DNA of 64,000 bases from Eucommia ulmoides. Its lineage: Eukaryota; Streptophyta; Magnoliopsida; Garryales; Eucommiaceae. Made by a program: the position numbers and the translations under genes. The notes under the pieces were generated by a model that saw only the letters and a list, made by a program, of their open reading frames with translations, did no database searches and was not told the DNA's origin. Within the stretch, counting starts at the first letter, position 1; every line of letters begins with the position of its first letter. The stretch spans positions 29,827,300 to 29,891,299 of the forward strand of contig CM028332.1 in assembly GCA_016647705.1 (NCBI GenBank), written 5' to 3'. Shown in pieces: positions 1-8,445 of the stretch.

Positions 1-187
1 CTTGATGCCAAAGTGTCGCGTCTAACGAATCAATTCTTGGTTTCATCAAAATTCTTAAAAATTTGTTAGACTAATAGGTTGGATAAATAATGACTGGTAA
101 AATTTAGAACCACCACAAAAATTATGTCAATTTATAATTATTTTGAAAAATATAATTTTAATTTTTTGGAGTTTGAAATTCAAGTAC

Positions 188-998
188 CTGGAAGAACAAA
201 ACGTGACGACATAATCCGTCCCGGAACATGTAAAGATGCTAGTCGGATCATCGTATGCGTAACTGTATGCGGTGGGACACGCCTCCTTAAACCTCCTTGA
301 GTAATACGTCGGCCGACATGTGGCTGCATTTCCAAAAACACCCCTACAACAGTACTGGTCCGTGTTGAACACGTCGCACGCGCTTCGGCATGCCACCACC
401 CTCCTGCCGGCCCTAACAGAGAGCTCCGATGGACAATTGGACCTCAGATCGCCGTCGCAGCCAGCCACACTACAGTTTCCCCTCCCGTTTATCGGCTTCA
501 CAGCCATCGGTAGGTTGAACCCATCGACGAGGCTCACGTCATAAAAATCGGGAGAGGCGAGGGTAAATTCGGCAAGTGTGGCAGGGGTAGCTCCGGAGCC
601 ACCGCATTTGAGGGAGCTACCGCAGCTACCGGTCTGGCAACTGCCGTTGCCGTTCCGATCGAAGTTGCAGCCGGTTCGGCCCCATATTCGACCGGACCAA
701 CTGACGGGGGCCGTGAAAACAATGGATTGGCCGGGTCTAAGGGAGAAACCGCCACCATTGAAATTCTCGCCGGGGAAGACGGCCGGCCAGATGGTCTCTT
801 GACAATCGTTTACTATCGTGAAAATTCTCGCAGATTCTGACATCCTGATTCCTGTTCATCAAATTTAGGTATGAATTATGCATTCATAAATTTACATTTT
901 ACACTCAGAGGGGGAAAAAAGAAAACAAACTACTAAAATTATAATTGTTTGGTTAATTACACTTTCACACCTTTATTATACCATGATCTTAAAAAGGT

Positions 999-1034
<36 letters not shown>

Positions 1035-2299
1035 CCAAAAGCAAAAACAATTTTGAATTATATTTTAGGGGTTCTTGGCAAACAGCAATCCATGTATTTA
1101 AATTTTTTTCCATGCAATACAAGTGCAACAGTTTTTTTTCGAAGACCAAAATTAGTATACTACTTAAAAGCCACAGTAATTTTTTTCATGTAAAAAAGTG
1201 TAATACCTTTTATAACTTGCGATAATTTTAGACTTTTGATATAATTGTTGGATTATTTAAGAAATTAGTTTACCGAGTGAACTGTATGAATAGTCACTGT
1301 AATTCTTTCATGTAAAAATTTACATTAATTTTTATGCTGAGTAATAATTTTAGATTTTTGATGTAATTAATAGATTTTTTAAAAAAATTATTGTACCAAG
1401 TTTTTATATTTTGGGTTATGTGAAATTTTTTTTTTTTTTTATTATATTGGCTTGACATCTAGAATACTATTTAATCTCATTATCTGGTTAATTTCATGTC
1501 AAGTAACGAATTTAGTGTCCACTCTTCCTTGGCAAAAATCAGTACAAGCTGAAATCTAGAATATGACCAAAACAAGAAATGCATTTAATTTATTACACTT
1601 TTTATCCCATAATTATGCCATATTTTATATTGATATCTAAACTCTCATTTATGGCATTCATGCTTATGTGGTTTGTTTCTCAATATTTATTTTTGTCTCA
1701 ATTATTTATAATAAAAATGAATATATTCTTACTTGTTCTTAGTCAATAGTAAATAAGGTTAGTGCATGGTTTCCAATGTAAAAATAGAGTTTTCGAATAT
1801 AATTTTCTATGAAATAATAAAAGAAAAAAAATCTGAGTCATTTTATAAATTAGAAAGATCGTTTTCGAATTGCAATTTCAAGATATTTAAACTTCAACTA
1901 AAATTTCAATCAAGATAGATTCAATATGTTTGGGGAATTAGGGTGTAATTGGAAAAAAAATGCGGAGTTTTTGATGAATAGTTTACGAAATTAAAATTTT
2001 AGCCTATAAAGTCCATGTATTTTTCCGGAAGTTCAAAGTTATTGTAATACTGTATTTTTTCTTTGTAAAATTTTTTAGTAACTTTTGACAATAACTTAAG
2101 ATTTCTAGAAAAATAATTGTAGCGCTTGAATGCTAAAATATTTATTTCATGCACTATTAAAAAAAATCTAAAAACGCAAATCATAAAACCAAAAAAATTA
2201 TTAAGACAAAAGAGAGGGAAAGAACAAGAAGAAAATACCTGATGAAACAAGAAGTAAAATCATTAAAACTTGTGGAAATAAACTGCAATGATCTGCCAT
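188..2299 (-). CDS. Thaumatin-like protein (PR-5 family), two exons visible, 3' end probably spliced further
   Basis: Exon 2 (851 down to 188) encodes a thaumatin fold. It holds 16 cysteines, the family's usual number, and the acidic-cleft residues: Arg in WGRTGC, Glu in LAEFTL, two Asp in DFYDVSLVDG, and Asp in YAYDD. The frame lacks a signal peptide, but a matching exon 1 lies at 2299-2239: it starts MADHCSLFPQ, continues with a hydrophobic LMILLLVSS segment, and ends in phase 1 at a GT donor. An AG acceptor at 853-852 restores frame and gives a secretory leader. Phase and position fit the known gene structure of this family, whose first intron follows the signal peptide. At 188 the sequence CAG|gtacttg looks like another donor right after the last conserved Cys (TFCSS). 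A third exon may therefore lie in 1-126 or beyond the window; unspliced, the frame stops at 127. The product should be secreted, defence- or stress-related, possibly glucan-binding. Intron 1 is 1387 bp and contains a poly(A) run. The two-exon model is inferred. Confidence 0.87.
1000..1033 (+). repeat. Poly(A) run inside intron 1 of the thaumatin-like gene
   Basis: An unbroken run of about 34 A on the plus strand (T on the coding strand). I saw no SINE or LINE body attached, so it may simply be slippage-expanded intron sequence. The rest of the intron is AT-rich with no recognisable element. Confidence 0.8.
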
Positions 2300-2354
2300 T
2301 TCTCGCTCGAATTTGAGGCAAGCTATAAGAGAGGAGGGGATGTGACAAGAGAGT

Positions 2355-2362
2355 TTTATATA
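2355..2362 (-). promoter_or_regulatory. TATA box of the thaumatin-like gene
   Basis: On the minus strand this reads TATATAAA, 56-63 bases upstream of the proposed ATG at 2299. That implies transcription starting near 2325-2330 and a short leader of about 30 bases. A CT-rich stretch lies between box and ATG, common in plant leaders. The position independently supports the exon-1 start. Confidence 0.65.
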
Positions 2363-2464
2363 ACCCCAACTAATGTTAATAAAAGAAAAAAAGAACTTTC
2401 TTTAAAAGACAAAGGATTCTTTTCCTAATCCATATCTGCAAGATTAGAACATTTCTTGGAAGTA

Positions 2465-2602
2465 CTCTTTTTTTTTTTTTTTTTTGCCTTTTTCCACAAA
2501 GTTAATAGCAAATCCTATACACACGCATTTGGTGGGATTCGACCCCCACACCACCTGTGGGGATAGATGATAAACCTAACACTGGGCCACCACTTCAATC
2601 CC
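2465..2602 (-). mobile_element. tRNA-derived SINE with poly(A) tail and 10-bp target site duplication
   Basis: Read on the minus strand it begins GGGATTGAAGTGG, has a pol III A-box-like TGGCCCAGTGTTAGG and a B-box-like GGGTCGAATCC about 35-40 bases later, then a short unrelated body, and ends in a run of about 18 A. It is flanked by the perfect 10-bp direct repeat CTTGGAAGTA (2455-2464 and 2603-2612). Box order, A-tail and duplication together are diagnostic of a SINE moved by LINE machinery. At about 138 bp it is full length for the class, and the perfect duplication suggests a fairly recent insertion. It lies about 100 bp upstream of the TATA box of the thaumatin-like gene. Confidence 0.85.
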
Positions 2603-2792
2603 CTTGGAAGTATTGAACTAGAGGAAGAAATTCTTACAAAGGGACCCACTAATTTTACAAGAACAGTTGATTTAAAAGTCAATTTGTTTTTTTAAACAAA
2701 TATAATAAAAACTAAAATGCGGACCTTAATTCAGCTGGTTGGCCAAACGTAACACTAAAGAAACGCATCTGATTAGGGTTTGAGTAAAGGAA

Positions 2793-3059
2793 AAGCTAGT
2801 GGCACTCCCTGTATGTCCTCTACCATCTAATAACTGCGCTACTCTTGGAAAAGGATGTACAAGAAAACACATAGTTTGAATCCGAAAAACTTTTTATTTC
2901 TTCGGACATTCCTTATCTTTTCAGTTAGTTATCTAAAGATTTTTTATGAGTTGTTAGCCATTTAATTAGTTTATTTATTTATTTTTGTATTTTTTGAAAA
3001 ATGAGTCTTTTTAACTTCGTTACACAACCCTCATGAACCGGGAGTGCCACTTCCGGCTT
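2793..3059. mobile_element. Possible small inverted-repeat element (MITE-like)
   Basis: The left end AAGCTAGTGGCACTCCC and the inverse of the right end, AAGCCGGAAGTGGCACTCCC, match apart from a three-base gap or substitution, giving a roughly 267-bp AT-rich element with no coding capacity. A further copy of the motif (GGGAGTGCTACTTATC) follows at 3069-3084, so the right border is uncertain. I could not define a target duplication. The remainder of 2613-3227 holds no gene that I can see. Confidence 0.4.
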
Positions 3060-3227
3060 ATTAAATCTGGGAGTGCTACTTATCGATTTTATCATTAAAA
3101 AGAAAGATCTGAACTTGGCAAATCTAGTTATTTGGTTTTAACATAATTTTTTTCAAACAACCTCTAGCTTTTATTAAAAGTTGGAGGTTCTACCTCTAGC
3201 ACTAACAAAGTAACAAGAGGGCCCGAA

Positions 3228-4075
3228 TTTTCGATGACGACGTAATTTTTTCGACAATTTTGAGTTAACAAATAGGGGTTTATCCATACTCAAAATGGAT
3301 CCAATTTGTTTTTACATAAATTAGTTCAAAAAACTTCATAATATAATTTACAACACCGAAAATAGATAAGTGAATGATTTTAAAAAAAAATGTCAGTTGG
3401 CCAGATGGACTATTTCGATGATGACGTAATTTTTTTCGGTAACTTTGAGTTAACAAACGGTGACTTAACCGTACCCGAAATGGATCTTTTTTTTTTTTTT
3501 TTTACATAAAGTACATTCATAAAACTCCATACCATAGTTCAACTTACAACACTGAAAACAAACAAGCCAATTTTGACGATTTCGATAACGACAAAATATT
3601 TTTCGATAACTTTAAATTAACAAATAGTGGTTTATCCATACCCAAAATGGATCTAATTTTTTTTGACATAAACTACATTCATAAAACTCCATATCATAGT
3701 TCAATTTACAACACTAAAAGCAAACAAGCCAATTTGGACGATTTCGATAACAACAAAATATTTTTTGGTAACTTTAAATTAACAAATAGTGGTTTATCCA
3801 TACCCGAAATGGATCTAATTTTTTTTGACATAAACTACATAACAGACAAGCCAATTTTGATGATTTCTATAACGACAATATATTTTTCGGTAACTTTAAA
3901 TTAACAAATAGTGGTTTATCCATACCCGAAATGGATCTAATTTTTTTGACATAAACTACATTTATAAAACTCCATAATGCAACTTACAACACTAAAAACG
4001 GATTAGTGAATGGTTTTTAAAAAATCGTTGAAGTTGGCCGAATGGATTAGTGAATGATTTCTTAGCCGTTTATCA
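3228..4075 (+). repeat. Degenerate tandem array, about five units of 120-190 bp
   Basis: The same chain of motifs recurs starting near 3228, 3415, 3580, 3738 and 3857: a GATGACGTAAT-like start, a TTTCGGTAACTTTGAGTTAACAA-like block (shorter variants), GTTTATCCATACCCGAAATGG, a T run, ACATAAACTACATT, and ATAAAACTCCATA. The units are not identical and lengths vary. Related single units occur at 20070-20300 and inside the inverted-repeat element at 40060-40330, with an inverted piece at 41290-41360. This is a dispersed non-coding family that has expanded in tandem here. An open frame at 3647-3904 is two repeat units read through and is not a gene. Confidence 0.7.
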
Positions 4076-4080
4076 TGAAA

Positions 4081-4765
4081 AGAAAGTCAAATTACAGTAT
4101 AAACCTTTATATATTACTACCCAGTTCAATTGAGGTCGTTTAGTTTTACACTTATTTCAATCAAATTTTTATATATTTAAATGCCGCAATTAAACTTTTA
4201 TATATTTTTAAAGTGTGTCAATTAAGTCCGCATCAATTTTTACCATTTAAAATAGTAGTTAAATACAACTCAAGCATGTACTTACAGACCACATATATAG
4301 ATTTACTGACATACTTTAAAAATAAAGTTTGATCCATTCGAGACAATTTGAATAAGAGTTCAAAAATAGATGGGCTTAAAATGGTACATATTTTGAATAT
4401 ATGTGACCTAGTGGAAGAAATTGAAATATTGGACGAGTGTAATTTAATATTTATGTCAAACTTGAGGGTTAATTCTTATAGTTTCCATATAAATATCTAT
4501 ATATAGAGGGTTTATACCATTTACCCTATCTGTTATTTTGTACTAAACCAGATGTCTCTCTTATCTTTTTACAAATACTAGAGACATCTCTTTGAATAAT
4601 TTTTTCGTATTAAAAGACATAAATATCTTTACTTTAATTTGAAAAATATTATATTTTGTTTTTTAAAAAATTCATTGGCACCCCCTTATTTTTAAAATTA
4701 TATTTTTATCCTTAATTTTTTAAAATAATTATATTTACCTCCCACTGCCGCTACCGCCACCACCC
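4081..4765. other. AT-rich stretch without genes
   Basis: No coding potential seen. Around 4505-4600 is a block containing GGGTTTATACCATTTACC followed by an AAACCAGATGTCTC-like motif. An inverted, diverged counterpart lies at about 19130-19215. From 4741 the sequence turns C-rich (repeated CCGCCACCACC-like), and the hAT-like element is inserted there. Confidence 0.5.
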
Positions 4766-4773
4766 ACCGCTAG

Positions 4774-5640
4774 GGCTGTAAATGAACCGAGCTATTTATG
4801 AACAACTCGAGCTTGTTTAAAAAAAAGCTCGTTTGAGCTCGTTTATTAAAATAAACAAGCTGAGCTCGAGCTCTAAAAAATGTTCGTTTAATAAACGAGT
4901 TGAGTCGAGCTTGTTCGCGAGCTACTCATTTTTGTTCGTGAATAGAAAATACTATTTAATTAATATATAAAATTTTATTTTTTTAGGGTTTGGTATATAA
5001 TCTCTTATTCTTTTTCTCTCTCCTCACTCCTTTGCCGCCCTCCCGTCTCTCTCTCTCTCTCTCTCAAGACTCTCCCATGAATTTCCATTCCAACCCTAGA
5101 CTTCATTCTCTTAGAATCTGTCTCTCATCTTGCCTTACCAAATCTTCAATTTGGATTTTAGATTTTGATTTTGATTGCGATTTTAGATTTCGAATTCGAT
5201 TTTGGATTGCAATTTCGATTTTGATTTCACCTTGGGATGAAAACCTCCATCTCCAATTCACCACCGCCCAACTTCACCGCTACGCCTAACCCTAACGTTG
5301 ACACCGTATTAGCCTTCGCCGATGCTACATCAGGTACTCTCTCTCTTTTGTTCACACTCTTTTCCAGATTTCGATTTCTTAGTGGCGGTGTTGTATCTCA
5401 GAGAGGTTCTGTACGGCCAAATCTTGTTCATTCGAAACTCAAGCTCGAGCTTCTTAAACGAGCTATTCGAGTTCGAATGCTCGTTAAATTTAACAAGCTG
5501 TCGAGCTCTAGCTCGATTTTTCTTAGCCAAGCCGAGTTCGAACATTCACTTCAAAGCTCGGCTAGTTTAACTTGTAACTTAAATAAACAAGCCTGTACAT
5601 CCAATACTTGGCTCGGCTCGGCTCGTTTACAGCCTTGCCT
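4774..5640. mobile_element. Non-autonomous hAT-like element with 8-bp target duplication and captured exon
   Basis: The 867-bp element is bracketed by the perfect 8-bp direct repeat ACCGCTAG (4766-4773 and 5641-5648). Its ends are inverted: GGCTGTAAATGAACCGAGC at the left, and GGCTGTAAACGAGCCGAGCC read inward from the right, which has about five extra bases outside. Both flanks carry many subterminal GAGCTCG/CTCGAGCTTG-type repeats in opposite orientation (4800-4930 and 5438-5630). An 8-bp duplication with short inverted repeats is typical of the hAT superfamily. There is no transposase. The middle (about 4990-5430) is quite unlike the ends: it has a CT-rich leader, an ATG frame and a splice donor, as expected if a host 5' gene fragment was captured. 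Confidence 0.75.
5237..5333 (+). pseudogene. Captured first-exon-like fragment inside the hAT-like element
   Basis: An ATG follows a CT-rich, leader-like stretch (5020-5070 with a CT microsatellite). It opens a frame beginning MKTSISNSPPPNFTATPNPN and ending DATSG at a good splice donor (ATCAG|GTACTC) in phase 1. Composition and structure resemble the 5' UTR plus exon 1 of a plant gene, not a transposon gene. No second exon is present before the element's right repeats begin near 5438. The donor gene is not recognised. The frame continues without a stop past the donor to 5803, but that extension crosses the terminal repeats and is unlikely to be real. Confidence 0.45.
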
Positions 5641-5648
5641 ACCGCTAG

Positions 5649-6034
5649 CACCCACAGCCCAATGCTATCGCGCCACCCCCCACTATCACCACCCACCTTT
5701 CTCGATACAACACCGACGGCCACCGCATCATCAACGCTCCTACCACTACCCAACATGCCCGAACGAAACAAGTCTCAATTTTTCTGTCAAAATTTACAAT
5801 TAATATTTAGAGGATTAAAAAAAAACCAGATCTTTATCTTTATCTTCATCCTACTGCAGTACTACTTGTTTTTTTTTTTTTTTTTGCCTTTTTTTTTTGA
5901 AATAATAGTTAAAATCCGTTGATATTAATTTCGACAAGCAACACTAAACATAAAGAGTTCTAGATTTACAATATCACCAGACGAAATGGATCCATAGAAA
6001 CCCTAACAAAAGCAATGAACAATTACAAATCAAT
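5649..6034. other. Gene-free spacer
   Basis: C-rich sequence continues from before the hAT-like insertion (5649-5760). It is followed by an AT-rich part with T runs at 5868-5886 and 5891-5900. I see no gene or element with definable ends. Confidence 0.5.
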
Positions 6035-6444
6035 CTAGGCCATCTTACCCCTAATTCTCCTCGCAAGCTGAATATCCTTAGGCATAATTATGACCCTCTT
6101 GTCATGAATAGTGCAGAGGTTAGTATCCTCGAATAGTCCGACGAGGTAGGCTTTCGTTGCCTCTTGAAGAGCCGCGACGATGCTGTTCTGGAACCTCAAA
6201 TCCGTCTTGAAGTCCTGAGCGATCTCACGGACCAACCTCTAGAACGAGAGCTTGCAGATCAGAAGCTCCGTGCTCTTTTGGTACTTCCGGATATCCCCCA
6301 GAGCCACCATCCTTGGGCGGAACCTGTGGGGATTTTTCACTCCGCCAGTCGTCAGAGCTGACTTGTGGGCAGCTTTAGTGGCGAGTTGCTTCCTCGGGGC
6401 CTTGTCGCTGGTGGACTTGCGAGCGGTCTACTTGGTACGAGCCA
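6035..6444 (-). pseudogene. Histone H3 pseudogene, intronless and full length
   Basis: The minus strand encodes the whole 136-codon histone H3 frame, from MARTK through [43 protein letters not shown] and GLFEDTNLC to [14 protein letters not shown]. Two glutamine codons are TAG stops: codon 5 after the initiator (ARTK-stop) and the one before RLVREIAQ. Both are single C-to-T changes of CAG. Other differences from the near-invariant plant H3 include SD for GG after KST, H for R after KAA, L for P in KSAPTT, MVALGDI for TVALREI, IC for IR before KL, and NSI for SSA. H3 is under extreme constraint, so this many changes show lost function even without the stops. The length has been kept with no frameshift that I could see. 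Confidence 0.9.
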
Positions 6445-6493
6445 TTCAATGAAACGATTTAATAGAGAGAAAAATAAGGAGTTTTAGAGAGAA

Positions 6494-6501
6494 ATTTATA
6501 A
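6494..6501 (-). promoter_or_regulatory. TATA box upstream of the H3 pseudogene
   Basis: The minus strand reads TTATAAAT, 50-57 bases before the ATG at 6444, the spacing usual for plant histone genes with short leaders. A promoter-like sequence argues that this copy arose by DNA duplication and not from a spliced, reverse-transcribed mRNA. Confidence 0.5.
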
Positions 6502-7136
6502 GCCGTTCTCGATTTCGTGATCGATCTCCGCCATCTGCCACCGCCATCACCATCACCATCGCCAACGACGTCTTCTATCTCTCACTTGCGACGACCTCAA
6601 TCTCGGTTCCTCCCTCCTCGACGACGACGACCAGATCTGGCCGAAGGAAAGAAACTTTGTTCTTTCTCCTCCTTAAACATCGTTGTGCGACCATTATTGT
6701 TTACGATCCTGTGACTCCGCCATAGCCACTATGACCCTTCTCTCCCTCTGAAGCCACATCCCACACAAATACCCATTCTCTCTCTATAATTCCCACCCCC
6801 ACACAGCAGCACCGTCGCCTCAACCTACCCTTCAAAATTGCCTCAACTCTTTTTCTCTCTCTCCTACACACATTTCTCTCTTTATTTTCTGGGTATGTAT
6901 TTTCTATTTTCATAAACCCACTTCCTCTCTCTCTTTCTGCACCGCCGCAGTCTTTTTTCGCCACCGCCACAAAGTTCGAGCATCTACCTCCATTGAAATT
7001 CGTCGGAGATGGAACATGGGTGGGGTAGGGCAGGTCGCCGGGATGGAATGAAGAACAAAGAAGATGAAACTGAAAAAATACACAAGAGCCCTTTAAATTT
7101 TTGAATATATATATTTTTAAGAGTTTTTTATTATAT
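6502..7136. other. Gene-free stretch rich in CCGCCA/TCACCA and CT tracts
   Basis: Holds pyrimidine-rich blocks such as CATCACCATCACCATCGCC and TCTCTCTCT. An open frame on the minus strand (6970-6701) has a highly biased, Arg/Glu-rich composition without recognisable domains, and I treat it as chance. Nothing else supportable. Confidence 0.45.
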
Positions 7137-7240
7137 AGTCCCCCATAGAGAGACTATTGAGGAAAAAACCCTTTTCATATGTTTAGTTAGGATTCAGACC
7201 TTCCCGTACAGTGAATTTAGTTTTCAGTCCTCCGACGAGG
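7137..7240 (+). repeat. Left terminal inverted repeat of the MULE
   Basis: Matches the inverse of 18923-18860 in three ordered blocks: AGTCCCCCATA, ATTCAGACC, and GTGAATTTAGTTTTCAG. Spacing differs by about ten to fifteen bases between the first two blocks. The repeat is degraded, consistent with an old element. Confidence 0.6.
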
Positions 7241-7254
7241 ACAAGGCGAATAGT

Positions 7255-7501
7255 GATGGACGATGATACCCCTGTTCACTCCGACGAGCCAGTTGGACGG
7301 ATCGATTCAGTTATGGTAAGCGACAAAATAGAGATTTTCAGGCTGATTCAAATGCACGTACGACATTCCTTACATAGGGCGGGGATTTTCAAAAATATTT
7401 CTTTCAAATTTGTAGGCGTTGCAAAGCTAGTACAAAGTGAAGATTCTGAAACGACAGCGACGGTAGCTATATTCGGTGACGGCGATCGGACTGTGTTTTA
7501 A
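7255..7501 (+). CDS. Short open frame just inside the left MULE end, unrecognised
   Basis: The frame starts MDDDTPVHSDEPVGRIDSVM at 7255 and runs to a stop at 7501. ATGGTAAGC at 7313 has a good donor context (G|GTAAGC), so the first 20 residues might instead be a first exon of the transposase gene, spliced to an acceptor such as TTTTGCAG near 8445. It has no domain I recognise. It may be real 5' sequence of the MULE gene or chance. Confidence 0.25.
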
Positions 7502-7511
7502 GGCGAAATAA

Positions 7512-8080
7512 GGTCAAGTTACTTGATTGTATTCATTGAAAAGTTATATAATCGCGTTTAATCTCGTTTTTGTTTTTTTCGATGTTGCTACAATGTTTCG
7601 ACTTTGGTTTTTCGAGTTTTGGTGATGAATGAATGCCCTGCTTTTGGGGGGAGAGAGTTGGGGACGACAACACTGCATTAACGTTAACATGTTTTTTGTT
7701 AAATTTTGTATCATGAACGTAATAACAATACATTCAGGGAACATGTGTACATATTAACGTTAACTCACATTTTTTTTTGAAAAGTAAGATGATCCAAACT
7801 ACATAGGTTACTCGTTTGTATTCAATGAAACGTTATATAGTCGAGCTTAATTCATTTTTTTTTTTTTCGGTTTTTTTGATGTAGCTATAACGGTTTCGAT
7901 TTTTTTTTCTTCGAGTTTTGGTGATGAATGAATCCACTGGGGGTGATGAACACTGTGTTAACGTTAACATGCATTTTGTTAATCCTTTATATCATGAACG
8001 TAATAATAATGTGAATATAAACAAAAGACACTTTTCTAGCAAACATGTGTACAAGGCAACTTGACGTTAACGTTAACGTT
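7512..8080 (+). repeat. Tandem duplication of about 285 bp near the left MULE end
   Basis: Two diverged copies (about 7512-7790 and 7800-8080) share, in order, TTGTATTCATTGAAAAGTTATAT, the GATGTTGCTACAA/GATGTAGCTATAA block, TTTTCGAGTTTTGGTGATGAATGAAT, a G run, a TTAACGTTAACATG site, ATCATGAACGTAATAA and AACATGTGTACA. No coding potential. Each copy carries its own palindromic TTAACGTTAA site at the same place. Confidence 0.7.
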
Positions 8081-8275
8081 AAACGCTTCCCTGTTTACAA
8101 GGCAGCTTATTTGCGTTAACGTTAACGCAATTAAGTTTCACGCGTTAACGTTAACGCAATCAGTCCAAGTGTTTGACCTGACCAATAAACATACCGAAAT
8201 CTAAACATCCGACGCACATTAATGTTAACACATACACTTACAATCATACCTTTTGCGTTAACGTTTACGGTGATA
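8060..8275 (+). repeat. TTAACGTTAA palindrome cluster 1
   Basis: Four close decamer sites, two of them as GCGTTAACGTTAACGC, a 16-base perfect palindrome. They are embedded in a longer unit that recurs at 11130-11290, 15830-16010, 17410-17460 and 17650-17960: ACAAGGCAACTTATTT, palindrome, AATTAA, palindrome, AATCAGTCCAAGTG, GACCAATAAACATACC, AAATCTAAACAT, GCACATTAATGTTAAC. Confidence 0.8.
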
Positions 8276-8445
8276 AAGAGAGACGTCAATAACAATAATT
8301 TTTCTATAAAAACTTTAATTTTTTTGCTGAAAAAATATCTTTTGCATCATTAACACATATTAATGTTAACGTTTAACAACAAACACTCATTTTTTTTAGA
8401 CTGTTTTTATTCGCACAGTTGGGATGCATTCTATTGGTTTTGCAG

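Noticed and set aside
320-802. Several open frames of about 74 codons opposite or out of frame within the thaumatin-like exon
   Set aside because: Shadows of a GC-rich real exon; no family motifs.
1999-2250. Minus-strand 83-codon frame starting MFHQVFSS
   Set aside because: Overlaps the exon 1 / intron boundary of the thaumatin-like gene in another frame; the intron explains it.
2520-2600. Possible tRNA gene (TTCGA-containing B box on minus strand)
   Set aside because: No acceptor stem or anticodon arm; A-tail and target duplication show it is a SINE.
5237-5803. 188-residue frame running through the hAT-like element
   Set aside because: Beyond the splice donor at 5333 it reads through the element's own subterminal repeats and out into flanking DNA; only the first part is plausible as exon.
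6701-6970. Minus-strand Arg/Glu-rich frame
   Set aside because: Product of a CT/CTCTC-rich tract; no start context, domain or neighbours to support it.
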